Assembly: GCA_937907395.1 (NCBI GenBank)
Contig: CALCII010000013.1
Coordinates: forward strand, 248,001 to 312,000
Reading direction: 5' to 3'
Source: an uncultured Chitinophagaceae bacterium
GTDB taxonomy: Bacteria > Bacteroidota > Bacteroidia > Chitinophagales > Chitinophagaceae
Length of the DNA: 64,000 nucleotides
The first letter of the stretch is position 1. The number at the start of each line of letters is the position of its first letter. The position numbers and the translations under genes were made by a program. Shown piece after piece: positions 14,498 to 22,075 of the stretch. The notes beneath the pieces are model-generated. The model was given only the letters and a program-made list of their open reading frames with translations. It had not been told where the DNA came from and did no database searches.

Positions 14498-16192
14498 TCA
14501 CAGTCCGGGTATAGCTTCCAGCAGCTGACGGGTGTAAGGGGAACGGGGCCGGTTCCAGATGGTTTCGGCATCGCCGCTTTCCTCAAGGGAGCCTTTCTGC
14601 ATCACAAGAATGCGGTCGCTGATGTAGCGTACCACCGAGAGGTCGTGGGTGATAAACAGGGAAGTGAATCCAAAATCGGCTTTCAGGTCGTTGAGCAGGT
14701 TGAGCACCTGTGCCTGCACACTCACATCCAGTGCCGAAACCGATTCGTCCCATACAATAAAAGAGGGATTGAGCGCCAGTGCCCGGGCAATCACCAGCCG
14801 TTGCCGTTGCCCCCCGCTGAATTCATGGGGGTACCGGTGAAACTGGTCGGCTTTCAGGTTTACTTTTTCCAACAACTCAACGGCTTTTTCACGGGCAGCT
14901 TTGGGCGTTTTGGCCAGGCCATGTACCAGTATGGGTTCTGTAATGGCGTTGCCCACCTTAATGCGGGGATTGAGTGAGGAATAGGGATCCTGGAAAACGA
15001 TCTGCAAATCTTTCCGATGGGTTTTGAAAGCGGCAGGAGCTTCGTTCAGGATGTTTTTGCCGTTCAGTAAAATAGTGCCCGATGTAGGCTCAATCAGTCG
15101 CAATAAAGCCCGTCCAAGCGTTGTTTTGCCGCATCCGCTTTCGCCTACCAGGCCCAGCGTTTCGCCGGGATAAATATCAAAACTTACATCGTTTACTGCT
15201 TTGATGAATTCTTTGCTCTTGCCAAACAATTTCCGTTCAGCCGGAAACCAAACGTTGAGGTTTTGAACGGAGATCAGCGGTTGATGAGAGGATGACTTTG
15301 CTGCCGGAACCACTATCGGCTCCTGTATTTCTGTTGTTTCTTTCTGTTCCAAAAAATCACTCACCACAGGCAATCGTTTTCCTTTGGGTTGATTGGCCGG
15401 CCGGCATGCCAGCAGGGCCCGGGTGTACGGATGTTGAGGATGAGCAAACAGATCGGCTGTTGCAGCCTGCTCCACAATTGATCCTTTGTACATCACAATC
15501 ACTTTGTCGGCAATATCTTTCACGATACCCAGGTCATGAGTAATAAAAAGCAATCCCATTCCGCTTTGCTGCTGCAGTTCTTTCATCAGTTGCAGAATGG
15601 TCTTCTGAACGGTTACATCAAGAGCAGTGGTGGGTTCATCGGCAATGAGTAACGACGGGTTACAGCTTATGGCCATGGCAATCATCACCCGTTGTTTTTG
15701 TCCGCCGCTTAATTCATGCGGATAACGTTTACCTATAGCCGAAGGATTGGGCAGTTTCACTTTTTCAAACAAAGAAACCGTCAATGCATCGGCTTCTTTC
15801 CGGGTGCATTGGGTGTGCTGCAGAATGGCTTCACGTACCTGGCTGCCACAGGTCATCACCGGGTTAAGGGAGGTCAAGGGTTCCTGGAAAATCATTCCGG
15901 TTTCATTGCCACGGATCTGTTGCAGTGTGGCCGGGCTGGCTTGCAGGAGATCAATTACTGATCCGTCTTTTCTGCGAAAAAGGATTTGTCCCGAATCATA
16001 GATGGCGGGAGGTGTTAGCAGTAATTGTAAAACAGATAAAGCGGTGACAGATTTTCCCGAGCCGGATTCGCCCACAAGGGCCACTGTTTCGCCGGGATGT
16101 ACTGAGAAGGAAACCTGTTGGATGGCAGGCTGCCGGCCACGATCGGTCCTGAAGGAAACCCCAAGATCCTGTATAGCCAGCAGCGCCTCCAT
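14498..16192 (-). CDS. ABC transporter with two fused ATPase domains (oligopeptide family)
   Basis: 564 residues with two complete nucleotide-binding domains, as in GsiA or YejF. Domain 1 (about 1-260) has GESGSGKS, LSGGQKQR and LIADEPTTALD. Domain 2 (about 310-560) has GESGCGKT, FSGGQRQR and VWDESVSALD. Each is followed by the short oligopeptide-type C-terminal segment (HPQHPYTRALL, RPRSPYTRQLL). It should power import of peptides or similar solutes through Dpp/Opp-type permeases, but no permease or binding protein lies nearby. It begins 4 bases after the amn stop codon, so the two genes form an operon. Confidence 0.9.
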   Translation of the reverse strand: MEALLAIQDLGVSFRTDRGRQPAIQQVSFSVHPGETVALVGESGSGKSVTALSVLQLLLTPPAIYDSGQILFRRKDGSVIDLLQASPATLQQIRGNETGMIFQEPLTSLNPVMTCGSQVREAILQHTQCTRKEADALTVSLFEKVKLPNPSAIGKRYPHELSGGQKQRVMIAMAISCNPSLLIADEPTTALDVTVQKTILQLMKELQQQSGMGLLFITHDLGIVKDIADKVIVMYKGSIVEQAATADLFAHPQHPYTRALLACRPANQPKGKRLPVVSDFLEQKETTEIQEPIVVPAAKSSSHQPLISVQNLNVWFPAERKLFGKSKEFIKAVNDVSFDIYPGETLGLVGESGCGKTTLGRALLRLIEPTSGTILLNGKNILNEAPAAFKTHRKDLQIVFQDPYSSLNPRIKVGNAITEPILVHGLAKTPKAAREKAVELLEKVNLKADQFHRYPHEFSGGQRQRLVIARALALNPSFIVWDESVSALDVSVQAQVLNLLNDLKADFGFTSLFITHDLSVVRYISDRILVMQKGSLEESGDAETIWNRPRSPYTRQLLEAIPGL

Positions 16193-16196
16193 ACTA

Positions 16197-16973
16197 TTAA
16201 TCTTCGAAGCGGAGATGCTTCACGGTATGACCGTTATTGATGAGTTGTTTCAATGAATCAATACCAATCTGCAAATGACGATCTACAAATTGAGAGGTCA
16301 CTTTCTTATCGCTTTCTTCGGTCTTCACACCTTCGGGGATCATGGGTTGATCGCTCACGAGCAGTAAAGCACCGGTAGGAATTTCGTTGGCAAAACCTAC
16401 GGTAAAAATGGTGGCCGTTTCCATATCAATGGCCATGGCCCTCACTTCTTCGAGGTAGGCTTTGAATTCTTCATCATGCTCCCACACACGGCGGTTGGTG
16501 GTGTACACGGTTCCGGTCCAGTAATCCGAATCGTGATCACGGATGGTGGTGGATACCGCTTTCTGCAAAGCGAACGCAGGGAGTGCAGGAACTTCCGGAG
16601 GGAAATAGTCTTCAGAAGTACCTTCTCCACGAATGGCAGCGATGGGGAGGATGAGATCACCAATGAGGTTTTTCTTTTTCAGTCCGCCGCACTTACCCAG
16701 AAAAAGAACAGCTTTGGGATTAATGGCAGAGAGCAGGTCCATCACGGTAGCTGCAGTAGCGCTACCCATACCAAAGTTGATGATGGTAATGCCGTCGGCT
16801 GTGGCACATTGCATGGGTTTGTCTTGTCCCACAATGGGCACATTATGCCATTCCGAAAACATTTTTACATAGTTGCTGAAGTTGGTTAACAGGATGTACT
16901 GCCCAAAATCAGAGAGTTGCTGACCGGTGTACCGGGGCAGCCAGTTTTTTACAATTTCTTCTTTCGTCTTCAT
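16197..16973 (-). CDS. amn: AMP nucleosidase
   Basis: 258 residues, the short form typical of Bacteroidota without the N-terminal regulatory domain of the E. coli enzyme. It cleaves AMP to adenine and ribose 5-phosphate. The phosphorylase-like core shows INFGMGSATAATVMDLL, FLGKCGGLKKKN, AIRGEGTSEDYFPPEVPALP, and the family signature AMAIDMETATIFTVGF, whose Met-Glu and Asp positions bind ribose and base. SDQPMIPEGVKTEESD follows. The gene is first in an operon with the fused ABC ATPase. Confidence 0.93.
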   Translation of the reverse strand: MKTKEEIVKNWLPRYTGQQLSDFGQYILLTNFSNYVKMFSEWHNVPIVGQDKPMQCATADGITIINFGMGSATAATVMDLLSAINPKAVLFLGKCGGLKKKNLIGDLILPIAAIRGEGTSEDYFPPEVPALPAFALQKAVSTTIRDHDSDYWTGTVYTTNRRVWEHDEEFKAYLEEVRAMAIDMETATIFTVGFANEIPTGALLLVSDQPMIPEGVKTEESDKKVTSQFVDRHLQIGIDSLKQLINNGHTVKHLRFED

Positions 16974-17022
16974 ACTGCTTCAATCTTTTGAATTCTGCTA
17001 AAGTAATCATTTACTTTGTAGG

Positions 17023-17466
17023 ATGGTAAAAGTTGAGTTCCCTTCTCCGCAATTCCGCATAAAAAAAGAAGGGGATAAGGAATTTGTCTTCGATGAAACC
17101 CGCAAACAATGGGTGCGTTTAACACCGGAAGAATGGGTGCGGCAGAACTTTATCCGTTTCCTGGTGGAGAAAAAAGGGTACCCGTCGGCGTTATTAGGCG
17201 TCGAAAAAGAATTGGAAATTGGTGAATTGAAAAAGAGGCTTGATCTGCTGGTGTACAACCAGCAACATCAACCGTCTGTAATGGTGGAATGCAAGGCGAT
17301 GGATGTGGAGCTCAGCGAAGCTACCATTGCCCAGTTGTTGCGCTATCATTCAGCCATACCGGTTCCTTATCTGTATATCACCAACGGAACTTATACTTAT
17401 GGATGGAAGAAAGTGAACGGCGAATTTATATCAACCGATTCCATTCCTTTCTTTGAAGAATTATAA
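17023..17466 (+). CDS. Stand-alone HsdR N-terminal-like nuclease domain protein
   Basis: 147 residues matching the type I restriction HsdR N-terminal domain as a free-standing protein. The PD-(D/E)xK nuclease core is visible as Asp74 in KKRLDLLVYN and Glu89-x-Lys91 in VECKAMD, with a downstream QLLRYH motif. No helicase part, HsdM or HsdS is nearby, so this is not a restriction system; such single-domain proteins are common in Bacteroidota and lack a known role. Its last 6 bases overlap the end of the convergent acyl-CoA reductase gene. It is divergent from amn across 49 bases. Confidence 0.82.
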   Translation: MVKVEFPSPQFRIKKEGDKEFVFDETRKQWVRLTPEEWVRQNFIRFLVEKKGYPSALLGVEKELEIGELKKRLDLLVYNQQHQPSVMVECKAMDVELSEATIAQLLRYHSAIPVPYLYITNGTYTYGWKKVNGEFISTDSIPFFEEL

Positions 17467-18456
17467 CGTAAGCAGGAACTGCATTACATCCACCCCATCT
17501 GCATAATCCATTAACCCCGGCTTTTGTGCTTGTCCGAACGATAATCCTTTTGCCCCCACTACGGCCTGCACTTTTTCGTCTGCCTTCAACGTTTCATACA
17601 ATGCATCTGACTCAGTATAAAATTCATAGTGCAGAGTGCCAATGGGTGAGAAGAGGTTTTTGTTCTCCACCATCACCAAACAATCATTGGTCATGTAAAG
17701 CAGATTGTTCATGAGATAAATAGCCAGTTGGTAATCGTAATTACTCCGGTATTTATGATGTTCAAAGAAGGAAATGTATTTCTTTAGTGCGTTGAGCAGG
17801 GGAACAAAATCATAGTTTTCCGGAACGTATAGTTTGGTGATATTACGGCAACCGAGGCCGAAGTATTGCATGATGTCGTCCGACAATGCTTCCAGTTGCT
17901 CGGCTGTTTCCTCTCCGCTGAGAATGGCTACGGATGTCCGGTTCTTACGGATCACAGACGGGTAGCGGCCAAAATAATATTCAAAATAACGGGCGCTGTT
18001 ATCACTACCGGTTGCAATATAAGCATCGCAGTTTTTGAGCATATCGGCGAAGGAAACCACAGAAGCTACATCCGGGTTCCATTGGATGAGTTGATCAACC
18101 AGGTGGCGCAGCAGTACATCATCTTTGGAGGAAAGTTTACACACCTGTTTATGTCCGCTCAGGAATACGGCAAGAAAATCGTGAAACCCAACCAGCGGAA
18201 TATTTCCGGCCATGACAATACCCACGGTTTTAGGCTGAATGTGGTCATCAAGGTGGTAATGACAGGCCCATTGCTGCAGTTGTTCTTTTTGCAGAAATGC
18301 ATCGGCAATGGAATTGCTTGCCAGGTCCACAAATTCGGGGGTGAACCAGTTGTTTTTGCTGTAAGCTCTGTCCTTGGCCATTTGCCATTCTGCAGATGAA
18401 GAAGGGATGTATTCGCCCAGCTGTGATAAAATTTCTATCCTTTCTTGTAAGTTCAT
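17461..18456 (-). CDS. Acyl-CoA reductase (LuxC family)
   Basis: 331 residues of the aldehyde-dehydrogenase-like LuxC family, which reduces acyl-CoA or acyl groups to aldehydes with NADPH. Visible features are KTVGIVMAGNIPLVGFHDFLAVFLSG near residues 75-100 (nucleotide-binding region), AYIATGSDNSARYFEYYFG, RKNRTSVAILSGEET and the GLGCRNITKLYVP segment with the likely catalytic Cys. No luciferase genes are present. It is divergent from a ferredoxin gene across 65 bases, a pairing that suggests a shared redox role. The substrate is unknown. Confidence 0.85.
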   Translation of the reverse strand: MNLQERIEILSQLGEYIPSSSAEWQMAKDRAYSKNNWFTPEFVDLASNSIADAFLQKEQLQQWACHYHLDDHIQPKTVGIVMAGNIPLVGFHDFLAVFLSGHKQVCKLSSKDDVLLRHLVDQLIQWNPDVASVVSFADMLKNCDAYIATGSDNSARYFEYYFGRYPSVIRKNRTSVAILSGEETAEQLEALSDDIMQYFGLGCRNITKLYVPENYDFVPLLNALKKYISFFEHHKYRSNYDYQLAIYLMNNLLYMTNDCLVMVENKNLFSPIGTLHYEFYTESDALYETLKADEKVQAVVGAKGLSFGQAQKPGLMDYADGVDVMQFLLTL

Positions 18457-18470
18457 TCAGCTCTTTGATT

Positions 18471-18491
18471 TACATTTGAAGTGCAAATGTA
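18471..18491. promoter_or_regulatory. Palindrome containing divergent -7 boxes
   Basis: TACATTTG-AAGTG-CAAATGTA is an 8-bp perfect inverted repeat. Each arm matches the TAnnTTTG -7 consensus on its own strand, one facing the ferredoxin and the other the acyl-CoA reductase. Good -33 elements are not obvious on either side. Confidence 0.5.
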
Positions 18492-18521
18492 ATTGAAACA
18501 AAACCCTGAAAATTCGATTGT

Positions 18522-18869
18522 ATGGCAATTAAAATTACCGAAGAGTGTATTAACTGCGGGGCATGTGAACCCGAGTGTCCCAACAATGCTATTTACGAAG
18601 GTGGAGTAGAGTGGGCCCTTTCTGATGGAACAACTGTAAAAGGATCTTATACATTGCTGGACGGCAGTGTGGTGGATGCTGATGCAAAACTGGCTCCTGT
18701 CAGCATGGATACTTACTACATTACTCCTAACAAGTGTACAGAGTGCCAGGGTTTTCACGAAGAGCCTCAGTGCGCTGCGGTTTGTCCGGTTGACTGCTGT
18801 GTTCCCGATGAAGCATACAGGGAAACAGTGGAAGATCTGATGGCACGTAAAGAACGTCTCCACATCTAA
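18522..18869 (+). CDS. Ferredoxin with two 4Fe-4S clusters
   Basis: 115 residues. Cluster 1 ligands are the CINCGACEPECP motif at residues 10-21. Cluster 2 uses CTECQGFHEEPQCAAVCPVDCC near 73-94, with a longer spacing between the second and third Cys, the Allochromatium-type (Alvin) ferredoxin pattern. An insertion of about 45 residues lies between the motifs. These are low-potential electron carriers in the cytoplasm. It is divergent from an acyl-CoA reductase, but no partner enzyme is fixed by sequence. Two terminator-like hairpins follow. Confidence 0.93.
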   Translation: MAIKITEECINCGACEPECPNNAIYEGGVEWALSDGTTVKGSYTLLDGSVVDADAKLAPVSMDTYYITPNKCTECQGFHEEPQCAAVCPVDCCVPDEAYRETVEDLMARKERLHI

Positions 18870-18940
18870 GGAGCGTTAACCAAAAGAAGGTGGTGTCTTG
18901 CGAATAATGACTACCTGCAAAAGCAGGGTTGTAATAAACT

Positions 18941-19016
18941 AAGGAATCGTTCGTAAGGGCGAATCCTTTTTGAAAAACTTATAACGGGGTGAAGCATTGC
19001 TTCACCCCGTTTTTTA
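18941..19016 (+). terminator. Two successive terminators after the ferredoxin gene
   Basis: First, AAGGAATCG/CGAATCCTT with one mismatch and a T run at 18967-18970. Second, a strong ACGGGGTGAAGC/GCTTCACCCCGT stem at 18984-19010 followed by TTTTT. The rest of the gap to 19275 shows no gene. Confidence 0.82.
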
Positions 19017-19275
19017 TTGCTTCACCTCTGGTGTAAAACTCATCTCAGCCGTTGTTGTGTGTTTTCACCAACAACGACATCAGGGATATGTAGCTGAGAA
19101 GTAAATAAACGGGAAAGGGCTGTAGTGCATGCCGTTGGTGATAACACCCAACGGCGGCGGACAGTGTGCATAAAACGACAAAGAATAAGTTTCAACGTTT
19201 GCAACACCCCTTTTTTATAGTTTATCCTACTTCGTAATAACGAAAAATAAACATTTGAAATAGTATCTTGCGCCA

Positions 19276-19767
19276 ATGTACAAGCTGATATATTTTTTTG
19301 CATTTTCTGCCTTGCTTGCTTCCTGCCGGTTTGGTTCTGTAAAAAAGAATGATCTCACGGATGCAAAGCATGAAGAAAACCTGCAATCCATGGTGGATAC
19401 TGACCAGGCATTTTCAGAAGCCTGTGCGCAGAAAGGAATGAGAAAAGCATTTCTTGAATATATGGCAGATGATGCAGTGTTACTCCGCCCCGGTTATTTA
19501 CCATTGGTGGAAGATGATGTGGTGCGTTATTTATCGGCCCATGAAGACACTTCTTTTGTGATGAAATGGGAACCGAAAGGCGGCGACTTATCTGCTTCTA
19601 ACGATCTCGGCTACACGTACGGTGTTTACGAAGTGAAAACAAAAGATACGGTGCTGACAGGAACCTATCTTTCCATTTGGCGCCGGCAGGAAGATGGCAC
19701 CTGGAAATTTGTTTTGGATACAGGTAATTCCGGCACAAGTACAGACAGTACAACAATCAATCAATAA
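19276..19767 (+). CDS. DUF4440/SnoaL-like lipoprotein
   Basis: 163 residues. The N-terminus YFFAFSALLASC is a lipoprotein signal with Cys17 as the acylated residue. The rest matches the NTF2-like DUF4440 fold: MVDTDQAFSEACAQKGMRKAFLEYMADDAVLLRP near residues 39-72, and GVYEVKTKDTVLTGTYLSIWRRQEDGTWKFVLDTG near the end. Such proteins sit in the periplasm or outer membrane and have no settled function. It is 18 bases before ddl on the same strand and may be cotranscribed with it. Confidence 0.82.
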   Translation: MYKLIYFFAFSALLASCRFGSVKKNDLTDAKHEENLQSMVDTDQAFSEACAQKGMRKAFLEYMADDAVLLRPGYLPLVEDDVVRYLSAHEDTSFVMKWEPKGGDLSASNDLGYTYGVYEVKTKDTVLTGTYLSIWRRQEDGTWKFVLDTGNSGTSTDSTTINQ

Positions 19768-19785
19768 GAGACTAATAAAATAAAA

Positions 19786-20781
19786 ATGAAACGAATTGCG
19801 TTGGTAACAGGCGGGTATTCCGGTGAAGCCGAGATATCCTACAAATCGGCGAAAACCATTTACAATCATCTGGACAAATCAAAGTATGATGTATATGTAG
19901 TGGATGTGCGCAAAGACGGATGGGATTATACAGATGCAAACGGAATAAAAATACCGCTTGATAAGAATGATTTTTCTATTACTGTCAATGATGAAAAAAT
20001 CAATTTCGATGCGGTGTTCATCGGAATGCATGGCACACCGGGCGAAGATGGAAAACTGCAGGGCTATTTCGATCTGTTAGGGTTGCCTTACACTTCCTGC
20101 AATGCCGCCAGCTCAGCTATTACGTTTAATAAACGATATACCGTTGCGGTTGCAGCTTTTGCAGGTATCAATGTTGCAAAGAGTGTGCATTTGTTTAAGC
20201 ATGTGGCCTGGTCGGCAGCAGATGTGGCAGCACAACTGAAACTACCGGTATTTGTAAAACCCAACAACGGGGGCAGCAGTATTGGTATGAGTAAAGTGAA
20301 TGAGGCTGCTGATTTACAAGCGGCTATTGAAAAAGCATTTAAAGAAGACGACCAGGTATTGGTGGAAGAAATGATTTCGGGAAGAGAGTTTACCATTGGA
20401 GTGTTTGAACATAAAGGCGAAGTGATTGCCTTGCCTATGACAGAAGTGAAAGCGCATGCCGATAAAGATTTTTTTGATTTCGAAGCAAAATATAAAGGCA
20501 AGAGTGATGAAGAAACACCTGCGAACGCAACAGAAGAACAGTATAGAAAGGTGGGAGAGGCGGCAAAGAAAGCGTACCGGGTTTTTAATTGCAGCGGGGT
20601 AATACGGATCGACTTTATTTATAATGAAGAAAAGGGTGAGCCCTACATGCTGGAGATTAATACAGTGCCCGGACAAAGTGATGCCAGTATTGTTCCGCAA
20701 CAGGTGAGGGCGTATAACTGGACACTCGATCAGTTCTACAGTGCTTTGCTGGAAGAGGCACTGCGTAAACATCAATTATAA
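19786..20781 (+). CDS. ddl: D-alanine--D-alanine ligase
   Basis: 331 residues of the ATP-grasp ligase that joins two D-Ala for peptidoglycan. Key parts are GGYSGEAEISYKSA near residues 7-20 (first D-Ala site), FIGMHGTPGEDGKLQGYFDLLGLPYT, the ATP-binding VKPNNGGSSIGM, EEMISGREFTIGV, and the metal/phosphate residues in GVIRIDFIY and MLEINTVPGQS. The start codon lies 18 bases after the lipoprotein stop, and a PASTA protein follows 29 bases downstream, giving a small cell-wall gene group. UDP-MurNAc ligases are not in the window. Confidence 0.95.
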   Translation: MKRIALVTGGYSGEAEISYKSAKTIYNHLDKSKYDVYVVDVRKDGWDYTDANGIKIPLDKNDFSITVNDEKINFDAVFIGMHGTPGEDGKLQGYFDLLGLPYTSCNAASSAITFNKRYTVAVAAFAGINVAKSVHLFKHVAWSAADVAAQLKLPVFVKPNNGGSSIGMSKVNEAADLQAAIEKAFKEDDQVLVEEMISGREFTIGVFEHKGEVIALPMTEVKAHADKDFFDFEAKYKGKSDEETPANATEEQYRKVGEAAKKAYRVFNCSGVIRIDFIYNEEKGEPYMLEINTVPGQSDASIVPQQVRAYNWTLDQFYSALLEEALRKHQL

Positions 20782-20810
20782 TCACGATCTTCGGATCAGA
20801 AATTTATCAC

Positions 20811-21638
20811 GTGTTTCAATCAATCACAAAGAGATCATTCTGGTTTAACCTGATGGTGGCCGCTCTGCTGGCACTGGCAGTTTTGTTCCTGTTTTTTCAA
20901 ACAATGGATTGGCTTACCCGACATGGTAAGTATCTGAATGTTCCGGAAGTGAAAGGAAAAACAGTAGAAGAAGCAAAGAAAATTCTGGAAGCCGCCGGCT
21001 TTGAAGTGGAAGTGCAGGATAGTGTTTATTACGATAGTTTGCCAAAACTTTCTATTGTAAAACAGATACCCTTACCCGGCGAACTGGTGAAGGTGAACCG
21101 CACCATCTATCTTACTGTAAACCGGGCCGAAGCTCCTTTGCTCAACATTCCCAACTTTGTTGGACAAACATTCCGCAGCGTGGACATGCAATTAAAAACA
21201 CTGGGCATGAAACTGGGCGATACCATTTACAAACCCGACTTTGCTGTTGGTTCTGTATTGGAGCAATTGTACAATGGCCAACCTCTCAAACCCGGCACAA
21301 AAATTCCCATGGGCAGCCGTATCGACCTTGTGATTGGAGGCGGTGTGCAGCAACATGATATGGCGGTGCCTTTCTTACTGGGTATGACATTTGGAGAAGC
21401 AAAAATGCTACTCGACAGCAGTGGGCTGTTGTTAGGAGCAGTAGTGGTGGATGAAACAGTGAAAGATAGCTCAGCTGCGTTTGTGATCCGCCAGAACCCT
21501 CCAAGAAGAGATGAAGAAGGAAGACAAATACGGATTCGTGGCGGACAATTAATGGATCTGTGGATCAGTATGGATCGCAGTAAAATGGACACAGTTGCAA
21601 AACCAAAACCACCAACAGAGGCAGAGATTGAATATTGA
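20811..21638 (+). CDS. Membrane-anchored PASTA-domain protein
   Basis: 275 residues from a GTG at 20811; no ATG occurs between the ddl stop and the hydrophobic segment. One membrane helix at about 13-32 (LMVAALLALAVLFLFFQTM) is followed by three PASTA repeats: YLNVPEVKGKTVEEAKKILEAAGFEVEV, LLNIPNFVGQTFRSVDMQLKTLGMKLG and MAVPFLLGMTFGEAKMLLDSSGLLLG. PASTA domains bind peptidoglycan or act as spacers. The protein lacks the kinase found in Firmicutes PASTA proteins. The tail is Lys/Pro-rich. It follows ddl, in keeping with a wall-related role. Confidence 0.87.
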   Translation: MFQSITKRSFWFNLMVAALLALAVLFLFFQTMDWLTRHGKYLNVPEVKGKTVEEAKKILEAAGFEVEVQDSVYYDSLPKLSIVKQIPLPGELVKVNRTIYLTVNRAEAPLLNIPNFVGQTFRSVDMQLKTLGMKLGDTIYKPDFAVGSVLEQLYNGQPLKPGTKIPMGSRIDLVIGGGVQQHDMAVPFLLGMTFGEAKMLLDSSGLLLGAVVVDETVKDSSAAFVIRQNPPRRDEEGRQIRIRGGQLMDLWISMDRSKMDTVAKPKPPTEAEIEY

Positions 21639-21716
21639 TTTTTGTTGGATGTCAGCCTGAGCCTGTCGAAGGCGGTATCAGATAGATAAATTTTTATAAA
21701 AGCAAACGAAAGAACC

Positions 21717-22022
21717 ATGCATACAATTACAGTTGAACAATTAAAAGCCCGCATTGATGCAGGAGAAAAACTGAACCTGGTGGATGTGCGTGAACCTCAC
21801 GAACATGCCGAATTTAATATCGGTGGTATTCATTTACCATTGGGAAATATCATGGCGATGTCTACAGATGAAATTGATGATCTGAAAGACCAGGAAGTGA
21901 TTTTCTATTGCCGCAGTGGCAACCGCAGCGGACAAGCCTGCATGTTTGCAGAGCAGATGGGCTTTAATAATGTGGTGAATGTAGTGGGAGGTATGTTGGC
22001 CTGGAGAGAAAAGATTGGATAA
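21717..22022 (+). CDS. Single-domain rhodanese-like protein
   Basis: 101 residues forming one rhodanese domain. The active-site loop is FYCRSGNRSGQA, with the catalytic Cys near residue 63, and the domain begins with NLVDVREPHEHAEFNIGGIHLPLG. It probably transfers sulfane sulfur in the cytoplasm (GlpE/PspE-like) with an unidentified acceptor. A lone arm of the GTCAGCCTGAGCCTGTCGAA repeat family lies 60 bases upstream, between it and the PASTA gene. A strong terminator follows. Confidence 0.9.
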   Translation: MHTITVEQLKARIDAGEKLNLVDVREPHEHAEFNIGGIHLPLGNIMAMSTDEIDDLKDQEVIFYCRSGNRSGQACMFAEQMGFNNVVNVVGGMLAWREKIG

Positions 22023-22041
22023 ATTAATACGAAGCGATAAA

Positions 22042-22075
22042 GAAAGCCCCGAAATTTTTTCGGGGCTTTCTTGTT
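22042..22075. terminator. Bidirectional terminator between the rhodanese gene and the TonB receptor
   Basis: AGAAAGCCCCGAAA/TTTCGGGGCTTTCTTG stem with T-rich flanks on both strands, placed between two convergent stop codons. Confidence 0.85.

Noticed and set aside
17023..17466. Restriction-modification system
   Set aside because: Only an HsdR N-terminal-like domain is present; no helicase, methylase or specificity subunit in the neighbourhood.
17461..18869. Bioluminescence (lux) gene cluster
   Set aside because: A LuxC-family reductase is present, but no LuxA, LuxB, LuxD or LuxE; the family is widespread in non-luminous Bacteroidota.
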